Source of the DNA: Frankia sp. QA3
Lineage (GTDB): Bacteria; Actinomycetota; Actinomycetes; Frankiales; Frankiaceae
Direction: 5' to 3'
Length of the DNA stretch: 64,000 nt
Assembly (NCBI RefSeq): GCF_000262465.1
Contig: NZ_CM001489.1
Coordinates: 1,337,781 to 1,401,780 of the forward strand
Part shown: piece after piece, positions 26,845 through 36,501 of the stretch
Layout of the letters: each line of letters begins with the position of its first letter
How positions within the stretch are numbered: position 1 is the first letter of the stretch
Notes under the pieces: generated by a model
The model's input: only the letters and a program-made list of their open reading frames with translations
The model's database searches: none
What the model was told of the DNA's origin: nothing
Position numbers and translations under genes: made by a program

Positions 26845-26981
26845 CCGACCGGCCGATGGCCCGGCCCGCTGCCGGCTCCGGCCTTGGCTGGGCGGTTCCG
26901 GGGGTGATCACCGGGTCAGGGGTGTCGTCGATCATCGGACCGGAACATCGTCCCCTCCACCACCGACAGAAAACCCGCCAT

Positions 26982-27015
26982 GATCCACAATGGTGGAGAT
27001 CCACGATGGTGGATC
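26982..27015. promoter_or_regulatory. Two tandem 16-bp dyads between accC and the VOC gene
   Basis: GATCCACAATGGTGGA (26982-26997) and GATCCACGATGGTGGA (26998-27013) are near-identical and each is itself a dyad (TCCAC-4-GTGGA). The second extends to a perfect 7-bp inverted repeat GATCCAC/GTGGATC (26998-27004 and 27009-27015). The rest of the 366-bp convergent gap (26845-27210) holds no gene. The dyads could be a double operator or a terminator hairpin, though there is no T tract. Confidence 0.6.
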
Positions 27016-27210
27016 GGCCCCGACCCCCACCCGGGACTGACGACCTCCCCCGCGATTGGGCCAGCCGTGCTGTTCGGTGATCGCTCCTTCGCCGAGGTTC
27101 TTCGGTGTGCGGGGCGGAGCGCTCACCGGTAGATCATGTCGAGGGCCTCGTGGGTCGAACCGGTGCACAGGTGGACCAGGGTGACCAACAGTCGGTCGGT
27201 GAACACCCGG

Positions 27211-27564
27211 TCAGGCGGGCTGCCACAGCTCGACCCGATTGCCCGCAGGATCGGTGACCCAGCCGAATCGACCGACACCCTCCATGTCCTGCGTTTCCTT
27301 GGCCACGTCCGCGCCCTTGGCGCGCAATTGCGCGAGGATCGCATCCAGGTCGCGGACCCGGAAGTTGAGCATGGTTTGCTGGGCGCGGGACCCGAAGTAG
27401 TCGGTCTCGGGCTCGAACGTCGCGAACACCGTCGGCCCGGCTTCCTGACGCCACCGGCCGTTGTCATCGGCGTCCAGGCCCAGATAATCGCGATACCACG
27501 CGCTCAGGGCCGCCGGGTCGGCGGCCCGCATGAAGTATCCACCGATTCCAAGCACACGTTCCAT
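27211..27564 (-). CDS. VOC-superfamily protein (glyoxalase/bleomycin-resistance fold)
   Basis: A 117-residue single-domain vicinal-oxygen-chelate protein with the paired beta-alpha-beta-beta-beta pattern: an N-terminal segment ending in DPAALSAWYRDYLGLD (about 15-30), a central LNFRVRDLDAILAQLRAKG (about 66-84) and a C-terminal DPAGNRVELWQP (about 105-116) whose glutamate is the usual metal ligand. Such small proteins act as glyoxalases, dioxygenases or resistance proteins; the activity cannot be predicted. It is convergent with the accC operon and 181 bp upstream lies a small gap before the transporter operon. Confidence 0.8.
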   Translation of the reverse strand: MERVLGIGGYFMRAADPAALSAWYRDYLGLDADDNGRWRQEAGPTVFATFEPETDYFGSRAQQTMLNFRVRDLDAILAQLRAKGADVAKETQDMEGVGRFGWVTDPAGNRVELWQPA

Positions 27565-27745
27565 GCCGCTATCTTGCCAGGACGGCGATCAGGCGGGCTG
27601 GCACCACACCATCGCCCGCTTCACCCCCCGTCTCAATCGCGGGGGAACTCGTAAGGACCGGACCCTGGACGCAAAGCCCCTGGAACGATCATGGTGTTCC
27701 GCGGAACCGGCCCCGGGATCGGCGGCGAAGTCCGCGTACGGGCCT

Positions 27746-28693
27746 TCAGCGCAGGCCGGAGCGGACGAAGCCGCTGACGACGTGGCGCTGCAGCACCAGG
27801 TAGATCACGAAGATCGGCAGGCAGGCCAGCCCGGCGGTCGCGGTCAGCGGTCCCCAGTCGTTGCCCTCGGTGGCGCTCATGAAGCTGCGGATGCCCAGCT
27901 GCAGGACCGAGTTGTCCCGCTGCAGGACCATCGCCGGCCAGAAGTACTCGTTCCAGGCGTTGACGAGCAGCAGGATGCCCAGCGCCGCCAGCGCCGCCCG
28001 CAGGTTCGGCACGACGACCGTCCACAGCGTCGACCAGGACGATCGGCCGTCCATCCGGGCCGCCTCCAGCAGCTCCTTGGGGAAGCTGTCGAGGTGCTGG
28101 CGCAGCAGCAGCACGCCGAGCCCCGAGACGACGTTCGGGATGATCACCCCGGACAGGGTGTTCAGCAGCCCGAGCTGGTGCAGCAGCACGTAGTTCGGCA
28201 GCATCGAGACCTGGAACGGCACCAGCCAGCTGGCGACGAAGGCCAGGTAGAGCAGCCGCTTGCCGGGGAAGCTCCAGGCCGCGAACGCGTAGGCGGCGAG
28301 CAGGCTGGTCAGTAGCTGCCCGAGCGCGGTGAGCGTCGCGACGACGGTGGTGTTGAGCAGCAGCCGGGCGACGTCGACCTCGTCGAACGCCGTGCGGTAG
28401 CTGTCCAGGGACAGCGGCCACGGCAGCGGGCTGAGCTCGTAGATGTCGCCCGGTCGCCGCAGCGACGTCGCGTACAGCCAGTAGATCGGGAACACGCAGG
28501 CCAGGCCCAGCAGGGCCAGGGTGAGGTGCCCGACGACGACGCGCGTGCGCGACCGGCCCCCGGCGATGACGGGGGCGTCGAAGTTGGTCACCGGCGCGCC
28601 GCCGGTCGCCGACGGACCTGTCGCCGACGGACCTGTCGCCGACGGACCTGTCGCCGACGGCTCAGTCACCGGGGGGTCGGTGGCGAGTGTCAC
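27746..28693 (-). CDS. ABC sugar/glycerol-phosphate-type importer, inner-membrane permease (UgpE/MalG-like)
   Basis: A 315-residue integral membrane protein with six predicted helices and the permease EAA loop LLEAARMDGRSSW (ELLEAA motif) that contacts the ATPase. It resembles MalG/UgpE subunits. The GTG start has GAGAGGG upstream, eleven bases after the stop of the first permease. The N-terminal cytosolic tail (about 1-35) contains an in-frame SATGP repeat and is not conserved. It is the last gene of the leftward operon ATPase, binding protein, phosphodiesterase, permease, permease. Confidence 0.88.
   Translation of the reverse strand: MTLATDPPVTEPSATGPSATGPSATGPSATGGAPVTNFDAPVIAGGRSRTRVVVGHLTLALLGLACVFPIYWLYATSLRRPGDIYELSPLPWPLSLDSYRTAFDEVDVARLLLNTTVVATLTALGQLLTSLLAAYAFAAWSFPGKRLLYLAFVASWLVPFQVSMLPNYVLLHQLGLLNTLSGVIIPNVVSGLGVLLLRQHLDSFPKELLEAARMDGRSSWSTLWTVVVPNLRAALAALGILLLVNAWNEYFWPAMVLQRDNSVLQLGIRSFMSATEGNDWGPLTATAGLACLPIFVIYLVLQRHVVSGFVRSGLR
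28605..28660 (-). repeat. 15-bp in-frame tandem repeat (SATGP)
   Basis: Three perfect copies of a 15-bp unit plus a diverged one encode PSATG repeats in the N-terminal tail of the permease, before the first membrane helix. Confidence 0.95.
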
Positions 28694-28704
28694 GGGGCGC
28701 CCTC

Positions 28705-29682
28705 TCAGTCGTCGTGGACGGTGACCCGGTCGGAGATCCAGAGCAGGACCGCCGCCACGAGTCCGAAGCCGAGGAAGAACACCACCCCGGCCGCCGAGGC
28801 GAGCCCGGCATCGAAGCTCTGGAAGCCGTACTCCCAGAGCAGGTAGTAGACGTTGGTGGTGGCGTTGACCGGGCCGCCCTGGGTGAGCGAGTCGATCAGC
28901 GGGAACGTCCACTGCGGCGCGAACAGCAGCACCGTGGTCATCAGCAGGAACACCAGCGTCGGCGACAGCAGCGGCAGCGTCAGCCAGCGGGTGATCTGCC
29001 AGCGCGACGCCCCGTCGACGGAGGCCGCCTCCGCGTAGTCGCCGTTGATCGACGCGAGCCCGGCGGCGACGACCAGCACGGCGAACCCGAGCACGTGCCA
29101 GCCCGTGACGCCGGTGATGGCGATCAGGGCGGGCCACTGCTCGTGAAACCAGTTCACCGACGTCCCCGACGCCCTGTTCACCGCCCCGACGCGGGGGCTG
29201 AGCAGCCACTGCCAGACCGCGGCGCTCGCCACCGGCGCGACCAGGAACGGCGCGAAGATCAGCGCCTGGTAGACGCTGCGCGCCCGGCCGCGCACCTCGC
29301 GGGCGAGCAGACCCACCACGACCGGGATGACGATCGTGAACGGCAGCAGGCCGACGATCATCAGTACGGTCCGCCACACCGAGTCACCCAGCTCCGGCAG
29401 GGTGAACAGCCGGTGGTAGTTGTGCCAGCCGACCGGCGTCGCGGGCTGGGTCGGCGACAGGTTCCACGAGTAGAACGAGTAGTTCGCCGTCTCGACCAGC
29501 GGGCGGTACGTCCAGACAATGAGCATGCCCAGCGCCGGGGTGAGGTACAGGTAGGGCACGACGCCGCGGCCGAGGCGGCGGGTCAGGCGCCGCGCGGTCC
29601 GCCCCCGGCCCCCGGCCGCTGCCGGCGCCACGATCGGCGCCGGCAGCGTGGGGGGAGCGACCTCGACGAACATCCCGCTCAT
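28705..29682 (-). CDS. ABC importer permease (UgpA/MalF-like)
   Basis: A 325-residue membrane protein with six main helices and the EAA motif YAEAASVDGASRWQ (about residues 220-233), as in MalF/UgpA. It pairs with the permease at 27746. The ATG overlaps the stop of the phosphodiesterase gene by ATGA, so the two are co-translated. The first 40 residues are a Pro/Ala/Arg-rich cytosolic tail. Confidence 0.9.
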   Translation of the reverse strand: MSGMFVEVAPPTLPAPIVAPAAAGGRGRTARRLTRRLGRGVVPYLYLTPALGMLIVWTYRPLVETANYSFYSWNLSPTQPATPVGWHNYHRLFTLPELGDSVWRTVLMIVGLLPFTIVIPVVVGLLAREVRGRARSVYQALIFAPFLVAPVASAAVWQWLLSPRVGAVNRASGTSVNWFHEQWPALIAITGVTGWHVLGFAVLVVAAGLASINGDYAEAASVDGASRWQITRWLTLPLLSPTLVFLLMTTVLLFAPQWTFPLIDSLTQGGPVNATTNVYYLLWEYGFQSFDAGLASAAGVVFFLGFGLVAAVLLWISDRVTVHDD

Positions 29683-30584
29683 CCCGGGGTGGTCTGCGGC
29701 GTGACGCTGCGGATGAACTCCACCATCTCCGCCCTGTCGTTGTTGTAGACGTGGCCGGTCGGCGTCAGCGGGATCGCGGTGGCGACGACCTGGCCGTCGA
29801 TCAGGTCGATCCGGCTGAAGCCGCCGCCGAGCAGCCCCCGCAACCGGCCGTCGGGCGGCAGCGGGTCGGCGTCGTAGGCGAGCGCGGGGCTGATCCACAC
29901 CGGGATGCCGGCGAGCGCGCCGGCGCCGGCGTGGTGGGCGTGCCCGCTGAGGATCATGCGCACGTCGGTGCCGGCGACGACGTCGGCGAGCCGCTCGGCC
30001 GCGGCGAGCCGCAGCAGGTGCACGGTCGGCACCGGGGAGGGCAACGGCGGGTGGTGCACGACCAGCAGGGTGCCGCGGGGCGCCGGCTCGGCGAGCACGT
30101 CGGCCAGCCAGCCGAGCTGGGCGTCGGTGAGCCAGCCGTCGTGGCGGCCCGGCGTGGTGGAGTCGAGGACGACCAGGCGCAGGCCGTCGATCAGGTGCAG
30201 GCCGTCGCAGGGATGGTCCGCCGACCACCGGTCCGCGGCCCCGTCGAGGCCGGCGGGCACGCCGGCGCCGTCCAGCAGCTCGGCGCGGAACGCCAGGCGC
30301 TCGTCGTGGTTGCCCATCGCGTACACGACGGGCGCGTCGAACGCCGCCGCCAGCGGGTCGACGATCTGGCGCAGCCGCCGGTAGGAGGCGGGGGAGCCGT
30401 CGTCGGCGAGGTCGCCGGTCAGCAGGATCCCAGCGACCGGACCGGCCGAGGACGCCACCGTCGCGGCGACCGTCTCCAGCAGGGCGAAGGTGTCCACGCG
30501 GTCGTGCATCAACTGGCCGGCTGGCAGCAGGTGGGTGTCGCTCACCTGGATCAGGGTCAGCTGGGCCGGTCCGGTCGGGGTCAT
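29679..30584 (-). CDS. Calcineurin-like metallophosphodiesterase
   Basis: A 301-residue binuclear metallophosphoesterase of the CpdA/GpdQ/Rv0805 type. All metal-binding blocks are visible: DTH (about 16-18), GDLADDG (about 57-63), GNHDE (about 91-95), HHPP (about 176-179) and GHAHH (about 213-217). The family hydrolyses cyclic nucleotides or glycerophosphodiesters. It has no signal peptide, so it acts inside the cell. Its location inside a Ugp-like importer operon, four bases after the binding-protein gene and overlapping a permease gene, suggests that it cleaves an imported phosphodiester such as glycerophosphocholine; this is inference. Confidence 0.88.
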   Translation of the reverse strand: MTPTGPAQLTLIQVSDTHLLPAGQLMHDRVDTFALLETVAATVASSAGPVAGILLTGDLADDGSPASYRRLRQIVDPLAAAFDAPVVYAMGNHDERLAFRAELLDGAGVPAGLDGAADRWSADHPCDGLHLIDGLRLVVLDSTTPGRHDGWLTDAQLGWLADVLAEPAPRGTLLVVHHPPLPSPVPTVHLLRLAAAERLADVVAGTDVRMILSGHAHHAGAGALAGIPVWISPALAYDADPLPPDGRLRGLLGGGFSRIDLIDGQVVATAIPLTPTGHVYNNDRAEMVEFIRSVTPQTTPG

Positions 30585-30588
30585 CGGA

Positions 30589-31983
30589 TTACGCCTTCGG
30601 TAGCAGTGCCGCGCCCTGCTTCAGGGCGGCGGTGAGGGTCGACTGCGGGTCCGCGCCCTGGTACACGATCTTCTCGACCGCGTCCATCATCCCGTCACGG
30701 ACCTGGATGTAGTTGACGCCGGGGATCGACACCCACGGCTCCATCCGGGCGAGCTGGGCGATGTTCGGCACGACCAACGGGTTGGCCTTGGCCCAGTCGG
30801 CGAGCCCGTTCGGGTCGTCGACGAGCCCGGTCCGCAGCGGCAGGTAGCCGATCTTGGTGGAGATCGTCTTGTACGCGTCCTCGCTGGTCAGGAACTTGAT
30901 CAGCTCCCAGCCGGCGCGCTGCTTGGCCGGGTCGTCGGACAGGATGAACAGCGACGCGCCGGAGTTCGTCGGGACGGTCGGCTTGGAACCGAAGCTGGGC
31001 ATCTCGGCGGCCTTGAGGTCCCACTTGCCCTTCGAGCCCTTGACGAACGTGCCCTGGATGGCGCTCGTCTCCAGGAACATGCCGATGTCACCGCGGGCGA
31101 AGCTCTCGTAGGCCTGCTTCTGGCCGAGTACCGGCGTCAGCCCGTCCTTGACCCAGCCCTGGGCCTTCTGCAGGACCTCGACGGCGGGGGGCTGCGCGTA
31201 GGTCAGCGTGGAACGGTTCTCGGAGACCACCCGACCGCCGTTGGAGCGCACCAGGCTCTGGAAGCACCAGTCCTTGGCGATCTTGGTGAGGCAGTCGAGG
31301 TACAGACCGTCACGGTTGGTCTTGTCGACGATCGTCCGGGCGTACTGCTGGGCCTCGTCCCACGTCTTCGGCGGCTTCGCCGGGTCGAGACCGGCCTCGG
31401 CGAAGATGGAGGCGTTGTAGTACAGCACCGGCGTGGAGAAGACGAACGGCACGCCGTAGGTCTTGCCGTCCCAGTTGGCGAGGGTCCGCGCGGTGGGGGC
31501 GAAGGGGTGCTTCGCGCCGTCGAAGTTCGCCTGGACGGCGTCCTTGCCGACCAGGTCGTCCAGCGGCTTCACCTTCAGCGAGTGGATGGAGAAGTCGAGG
31601 TCGCTGAAGCCGAGCTGGACCACGTCGGGCGGCGAGCCGGCGGCGATCTGGCTCTGCAGGCTCGACACCGTGTCGGTGGCCGGGTTCGGGCTGGAACCCT
31701 GCGGCTTCTGCGGGGTGACGTCGATGTTGGGGTGCGCCTTCTCGAACTTGCCGATCAGCTCGTTGAAGGTGTCCGTCCAGGGGCCGGCCTGACCGAAGTT
31801 GTAGCTTTCGAAGACGATCGAGACCTTCTGGTCCTTGCCGAGCTCGGGGATCTTGGCGGTCGCCTTCGACGAGGTGTCCTCGTCGCCGCCCCCGGGCGAG
31901 CCGCAGGCGGCCAGGACGGACAACGCGGTGGCGGCCGACAGAGCCACCAGGGAGAACGATCTCCGGGCGAACGGTCTTTTCAC
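30589..31983 (-). CDS. Extracellular solute-binding lipoprotein (UgpB/MalE-type)
   Basis: A 464-residue family 1 solute-binding protein. The N terminus has two arginine clusters, a hydrophobic stretch and the lipobox LAAC with the lipidated cysteine at about C27, so it is anchored outside the membrane. Family features include the early segment VSIVFESYNF, the central SPNPATDTVSSLQSQIAAGSPPDVVQ, and GYLPLR near the C terminus, all recalling UgpB-like proteins. It delivers ligand to the permeases at 27746 and 28705. Ligand could be a sugar or glycerol-phosphate compound; the phosphodiesterase in the operon favours the latter. Confidence 0.88.
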   Translation of the reverse strand: MKRPFARRSFSLVALSAATALSVLAACGSPGGGDEDTSSKATAKIPELGKDQKVSIVFESYNFGQAGPWTDTFNELIGKFEKAHPNIDVTPQKPQGSSPNPATDTVSSLQSQIAAGSPPDVVQLGFSDLDFSIHSLKVKPLDDLVGKDAVQANFDGAKHPFAPTARTLANWDGKTYGVPFVFSTPVLYYNASIFAEAGLDPAKPPKTWDEAQQYARTIVDKTNRDGLYLDCLTKIAKDWCFQSLVRSNGGRVVSENRSTLTYAQPPAVEVLQKAQGWVKDGLTPVLGQKQAYESFARGDIGMFLETSAIQGTFVKGSKGKWDLKAAEMPSFGSKPTVPTNSGASLFILSDDPAKQRAGWELIKFLTSEDAYKTISTKIGYLPLRTGLVDDPNGLADWAKANPLVVPNIAQLARMEPWVSIPGVNYIQVRDGMMDAVEKIVYQGADPQSTLTAALKQGAALLPKA

Positions 31984-32063
31984 GTGCTGCTCCTCGGCGA
32001 GGTGACGGTGCGAGCGGGTGAGCTGTGGCGGGCGACCCGGCGTGCGGCGTGCCGGTGGCCGGC

Positions 32064-32095
32064 GGTGTGGCGGTGTGGCGGTGTGGCGGTGTGGC
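32064..32095. repeat. 8-bp tandem repeat between binding-protein and ATPase genes
   Basis: Four perfect copies of GGTGTGGC lie in the 124-bp gap between the ATPase stop (32108) and the binding-protein start (31983). An 8-bp unit is not codon-compatible, and the array lies outside genes. It changes the distance between the two co-transcribed genes. Confidence 0.95.
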
Positions 32096-32107
32096 GGTAC
32101 GACGGCG

Positions 32108-33295
<1,188 letters not shown>

Positions 33296-33517
33296 TGGCT
33301 CCCCCTCCGATCCGGCGGCAACTGCCAAACAGCTATTTGTGTCCTGCGCGCGCCGGGCCGGACCAGTTCCGAACCGGTTTGTCCCCTGGCCGATGAATTC
33401 CCGGCACCCGGTCCGTGTACGTGTCGATTAATTCCGTGTCGACGAGCAGATGCAGTTCAGCATGGCTTGGTGAATCGTTGGTGAACGGGTCGCGACGAAT
33501 ATGTGGGTGACCGCCCC

Positions 33518-33536
33518 CGATTGGAGGTTCCAATCG
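33518..33536. promoter_or_regulatory. 19-bp palindrome upstream of the importer operon
   Basis: CGATTGGA and TCCAATCG flank GGT, giving a perfect 8-bp dyad. It lies 222 bp before the ATPase start and 16 bp after the stop of the hydrolase gene. The size and symmetry resemble LacI- or GntR-type operators of uptake systems, but a weak terminator for the hydrolase is the alternative. The remaining 33296-33552 interval holds no gene; it is unusually AT-rich for this window and probably carries the operon promoter. Confidence 0.5.
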
Positions 33537-33552
33537 TGCGAGAGGAATCCGG

Positions 33553-34542
33553 CTACTGCGGCCCGCGGCGGTCGCGGATCCAGGCGGCGACCGCCGGCCC
33601 GATGACGGCGGCATCCTTCGTCCAGGCGAAGTGGTCGCGATGGGCGACTCCGGCGGAGGCGGTGATGTGCCACCGGTCGAGGCGGGCCCGGGGCAGGCGG
33701 CGGCAGAGGAAGTCGACGTTCGACTTCGGCCCCAGCCGGTCGGCGTCCAGGGAGATGGCCAGCACCGGCAGGTCGAGCTCGGCCAGCAGCCGGTCGTAGT
33801 CGCGGGTCGTCCCGTGCGGCCGGTAGCGGCTGGTGCGGGAATGGCGGGCCCAGTCCGTCATCACCCGGCCGGGCATGGCGCCGCCGATGAGCATGCCGCC
33901 TGGCCAGTAGCCGCGCACCCGCGCGACCAGGCCGATCGTCTGGATCGAGAACAGCGCCTCGGCCCAGCGCCGGAAGCCGAACGCCTTCCAGAACACGGTC
34001 CCCGTGCCGATGACGCAGACGCCGGCGATCCCGCCGCCGTCGATCCCGCCGCCGTCGATCCCGCCGCCGTCGATCCCGCCGCGGGCCGTCCCGTGTCGTT
34101 GCTCGGCGGTCGCGGCGGCGGCGTGCAGCAGGGCGATCTGGCCGCCGAGGCTGTGGCCGAACAGGTACGGCCGTGACCCGGGGAACCGGGTGCGCACGGC
34201 GGCGAGGATCCGCGGCAGGTCGACCTCGATCAGCTCGCGGTAGCCGAAGGTCGGCTGCTCGTGCAGGCCGGGTGTGGACTCGCCCTGGGCGCGCAGGTCC
34301 GTCGTCACCACCGACACCCCCGCCGCGTGCAGCGCCCGTGCGATCGGCAGGTAGAACTTCGCCTTGAGCGCCATCGCCGGCAGGATCAGCGCGACCGGCG
34401 CCCCCGGGTCGTCCTGCGGGAGCACCCGCAGCACGAACGACACGCCCCCGACGCTGTCGACCCGCAGCGCCTCCAGCGCGGAGAACTCCGACCGCCGCGG
34501 CGCGGCCGACCCGGGCGTGGGCTCGGTCATGGACCCGGTCAT
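33553..34542 (-). CDS. Alpha/beta-hydrolase (serine aminopeptidase/lysophospholipase-like)
   Basis: A 329-residue alpha/beta-hydrolase of the monoacylglycerol-lipase-like group. The nucleophile elbow GHSLGG places the catalytic serine at S131, the acidic residue is probably in LAISLDADR near 270, and the histidine in AHRDHF near 306. An in-frame GGGID repeat (about 155-173) inserts into the cap region. The start at 34542 overlaps the stop of the DUF4442-like gene by ATGA; a second ATG four codons later is possible. Substrate is probably a lipid ester, judged from neighbours. Confidence 0.82.
   Translation of the reverse strand: MTGSMTEPTPGSAAPRRSEFSALEALRVDSVGGVSFVLRVLPQDDPGAPVALILPAMALKAKFYLPIARALHAAGVSVVTTDLRAQGESTPGLHEQPTFGYRELIEVDLPRILAAVRTRFPGSRPYLFGHSLGGQIALLHAAAATAEQRHGTARGGIDGGGIDGGGIDGGGIAGVCVIGTGTVFWKAFGFRRWAEALFSIQTIGLVARVRGYWPGGMLIGGAMPGRVMTDWARHSRTSRYRPHGTTRDYDRLLAELDLPVLAISLDADRLGPKSNVDFLCRRLPRARLDRWHITASAGVAHRDHFAWTKDAAVIGPAVAAWIRDRRGPQ
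34026..34082 (-). repeat. 15-bp in-frame tandem repeat (GGGID) in the hydrolase
   Basis: Three perfect 15-bp units plus a partial one encode GGGID repeats at about residues 155-173, just after the nucleophile-containing helix. The insertion is internal to a catalytic domain rather than terminal, which is unusual among the repeats in this window. Confidence 0.95.
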
Positions 34543-35081
34543 GGGGCGGCCGGGGCGCCGGTCGGGCCGGCGAGCTCGGCGACGTAGGCGAAGCGGAAGG
34601 TGGCGACCAGGGTGCCGGCGGCGTCGTGCAGCACCGCCTTGCCGTCGAGGTCGACGCGCTCGCCGGGACCGGCGGCGAGCACCTGGCGCACCGCGCGCTC
34701 GTCGACGGTTCCCACCGCGCGCACCAGACCCCGGGCGGGCCGGCGGAACGACGACCAGCTGTCCCGCACGACGAGCCAGGCCACGTCCGCGATCCGGCTG
34801 GCCGTCGCCCCCACGAACGCGCACGCCCCGGCGATGTCCGCGGCGAGGAACTGCGCGCCCGCGTGCACGGTGCCGAACTGGTTGGTCAGCTCGGGGCGGT
34901 CGGGGATCTCCACGACCGAGTGGTCCGCGTCGACCTCGGTGACCTCGACGCCGACGAAGGCGCCGAAGGGCACCACCGTGTTGGCCATGCGCCGGATGTG
35001 CGCGAAGTCCGCGGCACCCCCCGGCTGGGCGAAGACCGCGAATCCGGGTGCTGTCGGGTTCAGAACTGACGGGTTGCTCAC
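34539..35081 (-). CDS. DUF4442/PaaI-like hotdog protein
   Basis: A 180-residue hotdog protein. The motif FGTVHAGAQFLAADIAGA (about 82-99) corresponds to the N-H-G-G turn and central helix of PaaI-like thioesterases, here with H-A-G instead of H-G-G, as in the DUF4442 group. The GTG start has a GGGAGA box; the longer ORF upstream is a frame artefact over the repeat. It overlaps the downstream hydrolase by ATGA, and the pair may be a two-step acyl hydrolysis unit. Confidence 0.72.
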   Translation of the reverse strand: MSNPSVLNPTAPGFAVFAQPGGAADFAHIRRMANTVVPFGAFVGVEVTEVDADHSVVEIPDRPELTNQFGTVHAGAQFLAADIAGACAFVGATASRIADVAWLVVRDSWSSFRRPARGLVRAVGTVDERAVRQVLAAGPGERVDLDGKAVLHDAAGTLVATFRFAYVAELAGPTGAPAAP

Positions 35082-35095
35082 CGAGGTCTCCCACC

Positions 35096-35149
35096 GCGTG
35101 ACGGACGTGGAGCTGCGTGATGGACGTGGAGCTGCGTGATGGACGTTGG
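35096..35149. repeat. 19-bp tandem repeat between acyl-CoA dehydrogenase and hotdog genes
   Basis: Almost three copies of GCGTGATGGACGTGGAGCT occupy the 70-bp gap between the dehydrogenase stop (35152) and the hotdog start (35081). The gap is otherwise empty. Confidence 0.95.
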
Positions 35150-35151
35150 CG

Positions 35152-36351
35152 CTAGCCGAGGCGGCGCAACACCCGCCGTGCCACCGAGGCGCGCAGCACC
35201 TCGGAGGGACCCTCGTAGATGCGGAAGGCGCGCGCCTCGACGAGGAAGCGGGCCACCAGATGGTCCTCGCAGACACCGAGCCCGCCGAAGAGCTGCACGG
35301 CCCGGTCGAGCACCCGCCACACCGCCTCGGACACGAAGGTCTTCGCGATGGCGGCGTCGTGGCGGGCGGCGGAACTGGTCGCGCCGTGTTCGTCCAGGGT
35401 CGCGGCGGTGGCGTGGACGAGCGCGCGGGCCGCGGCGAGGTCGATCTCGTTGTCGGCGACGAGGGCCTGCGCCATGCCGTGCTCGGCGATCGGGGAGCCG
35501 AAGGAGTGGCGTCCCAGCACGTGCTCGGCGGCCAGGACGTGCGCGCGGACCGCGAGGCCCAGCCAGTTCATGCAGAACGTCAGCCGGGACGGGGCCAGCC
35601 TGGCCTGGGCGTACTCCAGGCCCAGGCCCACCTCGCCGAGCACGGCGTCGTCGTCGACGCGGCAGTCGTCGAAGGCGACCTCGCAGTGGCCGCCGGGGGC
35701 GCTGGTGAAGTCCAGCGTCGGCATCCGGCGCACCACGCGCGTCCCCGGGTTGTCCGCGTCGACGAGGAACATCGTCGGGCCGGCGTCGGTGCGCGCGACG
35801 CAGATCGTGAACGCGGCGCCGTCCGCGCCGGTGATGAGGTGCTTGGCGCCCGTGATCGACCAGCCGCCGGGCACCCGCGTGGCCAGCGTGCGCAGCATGC
35901 CCGGGTCGGATCCGGTGCCGGGTGCGGGCTCGGTCATGGCGATCGCCGAGCGCACCTCCCCGGCGGCGAGCGGCGCCAGGTAGCGCTCGCGCTGGGCCGG
36001 GGTGGTGGCGTCGGCGAGCAGGTGGATGTTGCCGTCGTCCGGCGCCCAGCAGTGCAGGGCCAGCGGCCCGACGAGGCTCGCGCCCGCGGCGATGAGCACG
36101 TGCGCCTGCCCGCGGAAGTCCAGGCCGAAGCCGCCGTACTCGACGGGCGACAGCGGGCCGAACACCCCGGCGTCCTTGGCGGCCGCCACCAGTTCCAGGC
36201 GCAGCGCGTCGTCCATCCGGCGGCCGTCGACGACGATCTCGCGTTCGACGGGGACGACCACGTCCCGGATGAACCGCGCGGTGCGTTGCGCCAGCAGCAC
36301 GGGATCCGGCGGACTCGATGCTTCGGAGGGCCTGACGATTGTCTCGCTCAC
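35152..36351 (-). CDS. Acyl-CoA dehydrogenase
   Basis: A 399-residue FAD-dependent acyl-CoA dehydrogenase. The flavin-binding segment AMTEPAPGTGSDPGMLRTLA is at about residues 140-159, the C-terminal FGGLGVCEDHLVARFLVEARAFRIYEGPSEV contains the family signature and the probable catalytic glutamate. It would oxidise an acyl-CoA to the 2,3-enoyl-CoA. The GTG at 36351 has a GGGAG box; the longer ATG ORF runs into the promoter. It heads the leftward trio with the hotdog protein and hydrolase and is divergent from the reductase at 36502. Confidence 0.9.
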   Translation of the reverse strand: MSETIVRPSEASSPPDPVLLAQRTARFIRDVVVPVEREIVVDGRRMDDALRLELVAAAKDAGVFGPLSPVEYGGFGLDFRGQAHVLIAAGASLVGPLALHCWAPDDGNIHLLADATTPAQRERYLAPLAAGEVRSAIAMTEPAPGTGSDPGMLRTLATRVPGGWSITGAKHLITGADGAAFTICVARTDAGPTMFLVDADNPGTRVVRRMPTLDFTSAPGGHCEVAFDDCRVDDDAVLGEVGLGLEYAQARLAPSRLTFCMNWLGLAVRAHVLAAEHVLGRHSFGSPIAEHGMAQALVADNEIDLAAARALVHATAATLDEHGATSSAARHDAAIAKTFVSEAVWRVLDRAVQLFGGLGVCEDHLVARFLVEARAFRIYEGPSEVLRASVARRVLRRLG

Positions 36352-36501
36352 GGTTGCTCCCACCGGTATAAAAGTGCTGCGTGCGGGGTCATTGTTGCCG
36401 CGCCCCGCGCGTTCGGTCGTCGGCCATCGACGTTTCCGATGGGGTGATTGCCGTTGTATTGATCGCTGTTCACCCGGTGGTCGGCGTGAGACGGTTCGCC
36501 G
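36352..36501. promoter_or_regulatory. Divergent promoter region
   Basis: The 150-bp gap separates divergent genes for an acyl-CoA dehydrogenase and an oxidoreductase. TATAAA at about 36367 is a candidate -10 element. No clear operator dyad is visible. The Shine-Dalgarno sequence of the rightward gene is weak. Confidence 0.4.

Noticed and set aside
27746-29377. Single 543-codon ORF covering the second permease and part of the first in another frame
   Set aside because: Only the part after the GTG at 28693 encodes permease helices. The upstream part is a shadow of the first permease.
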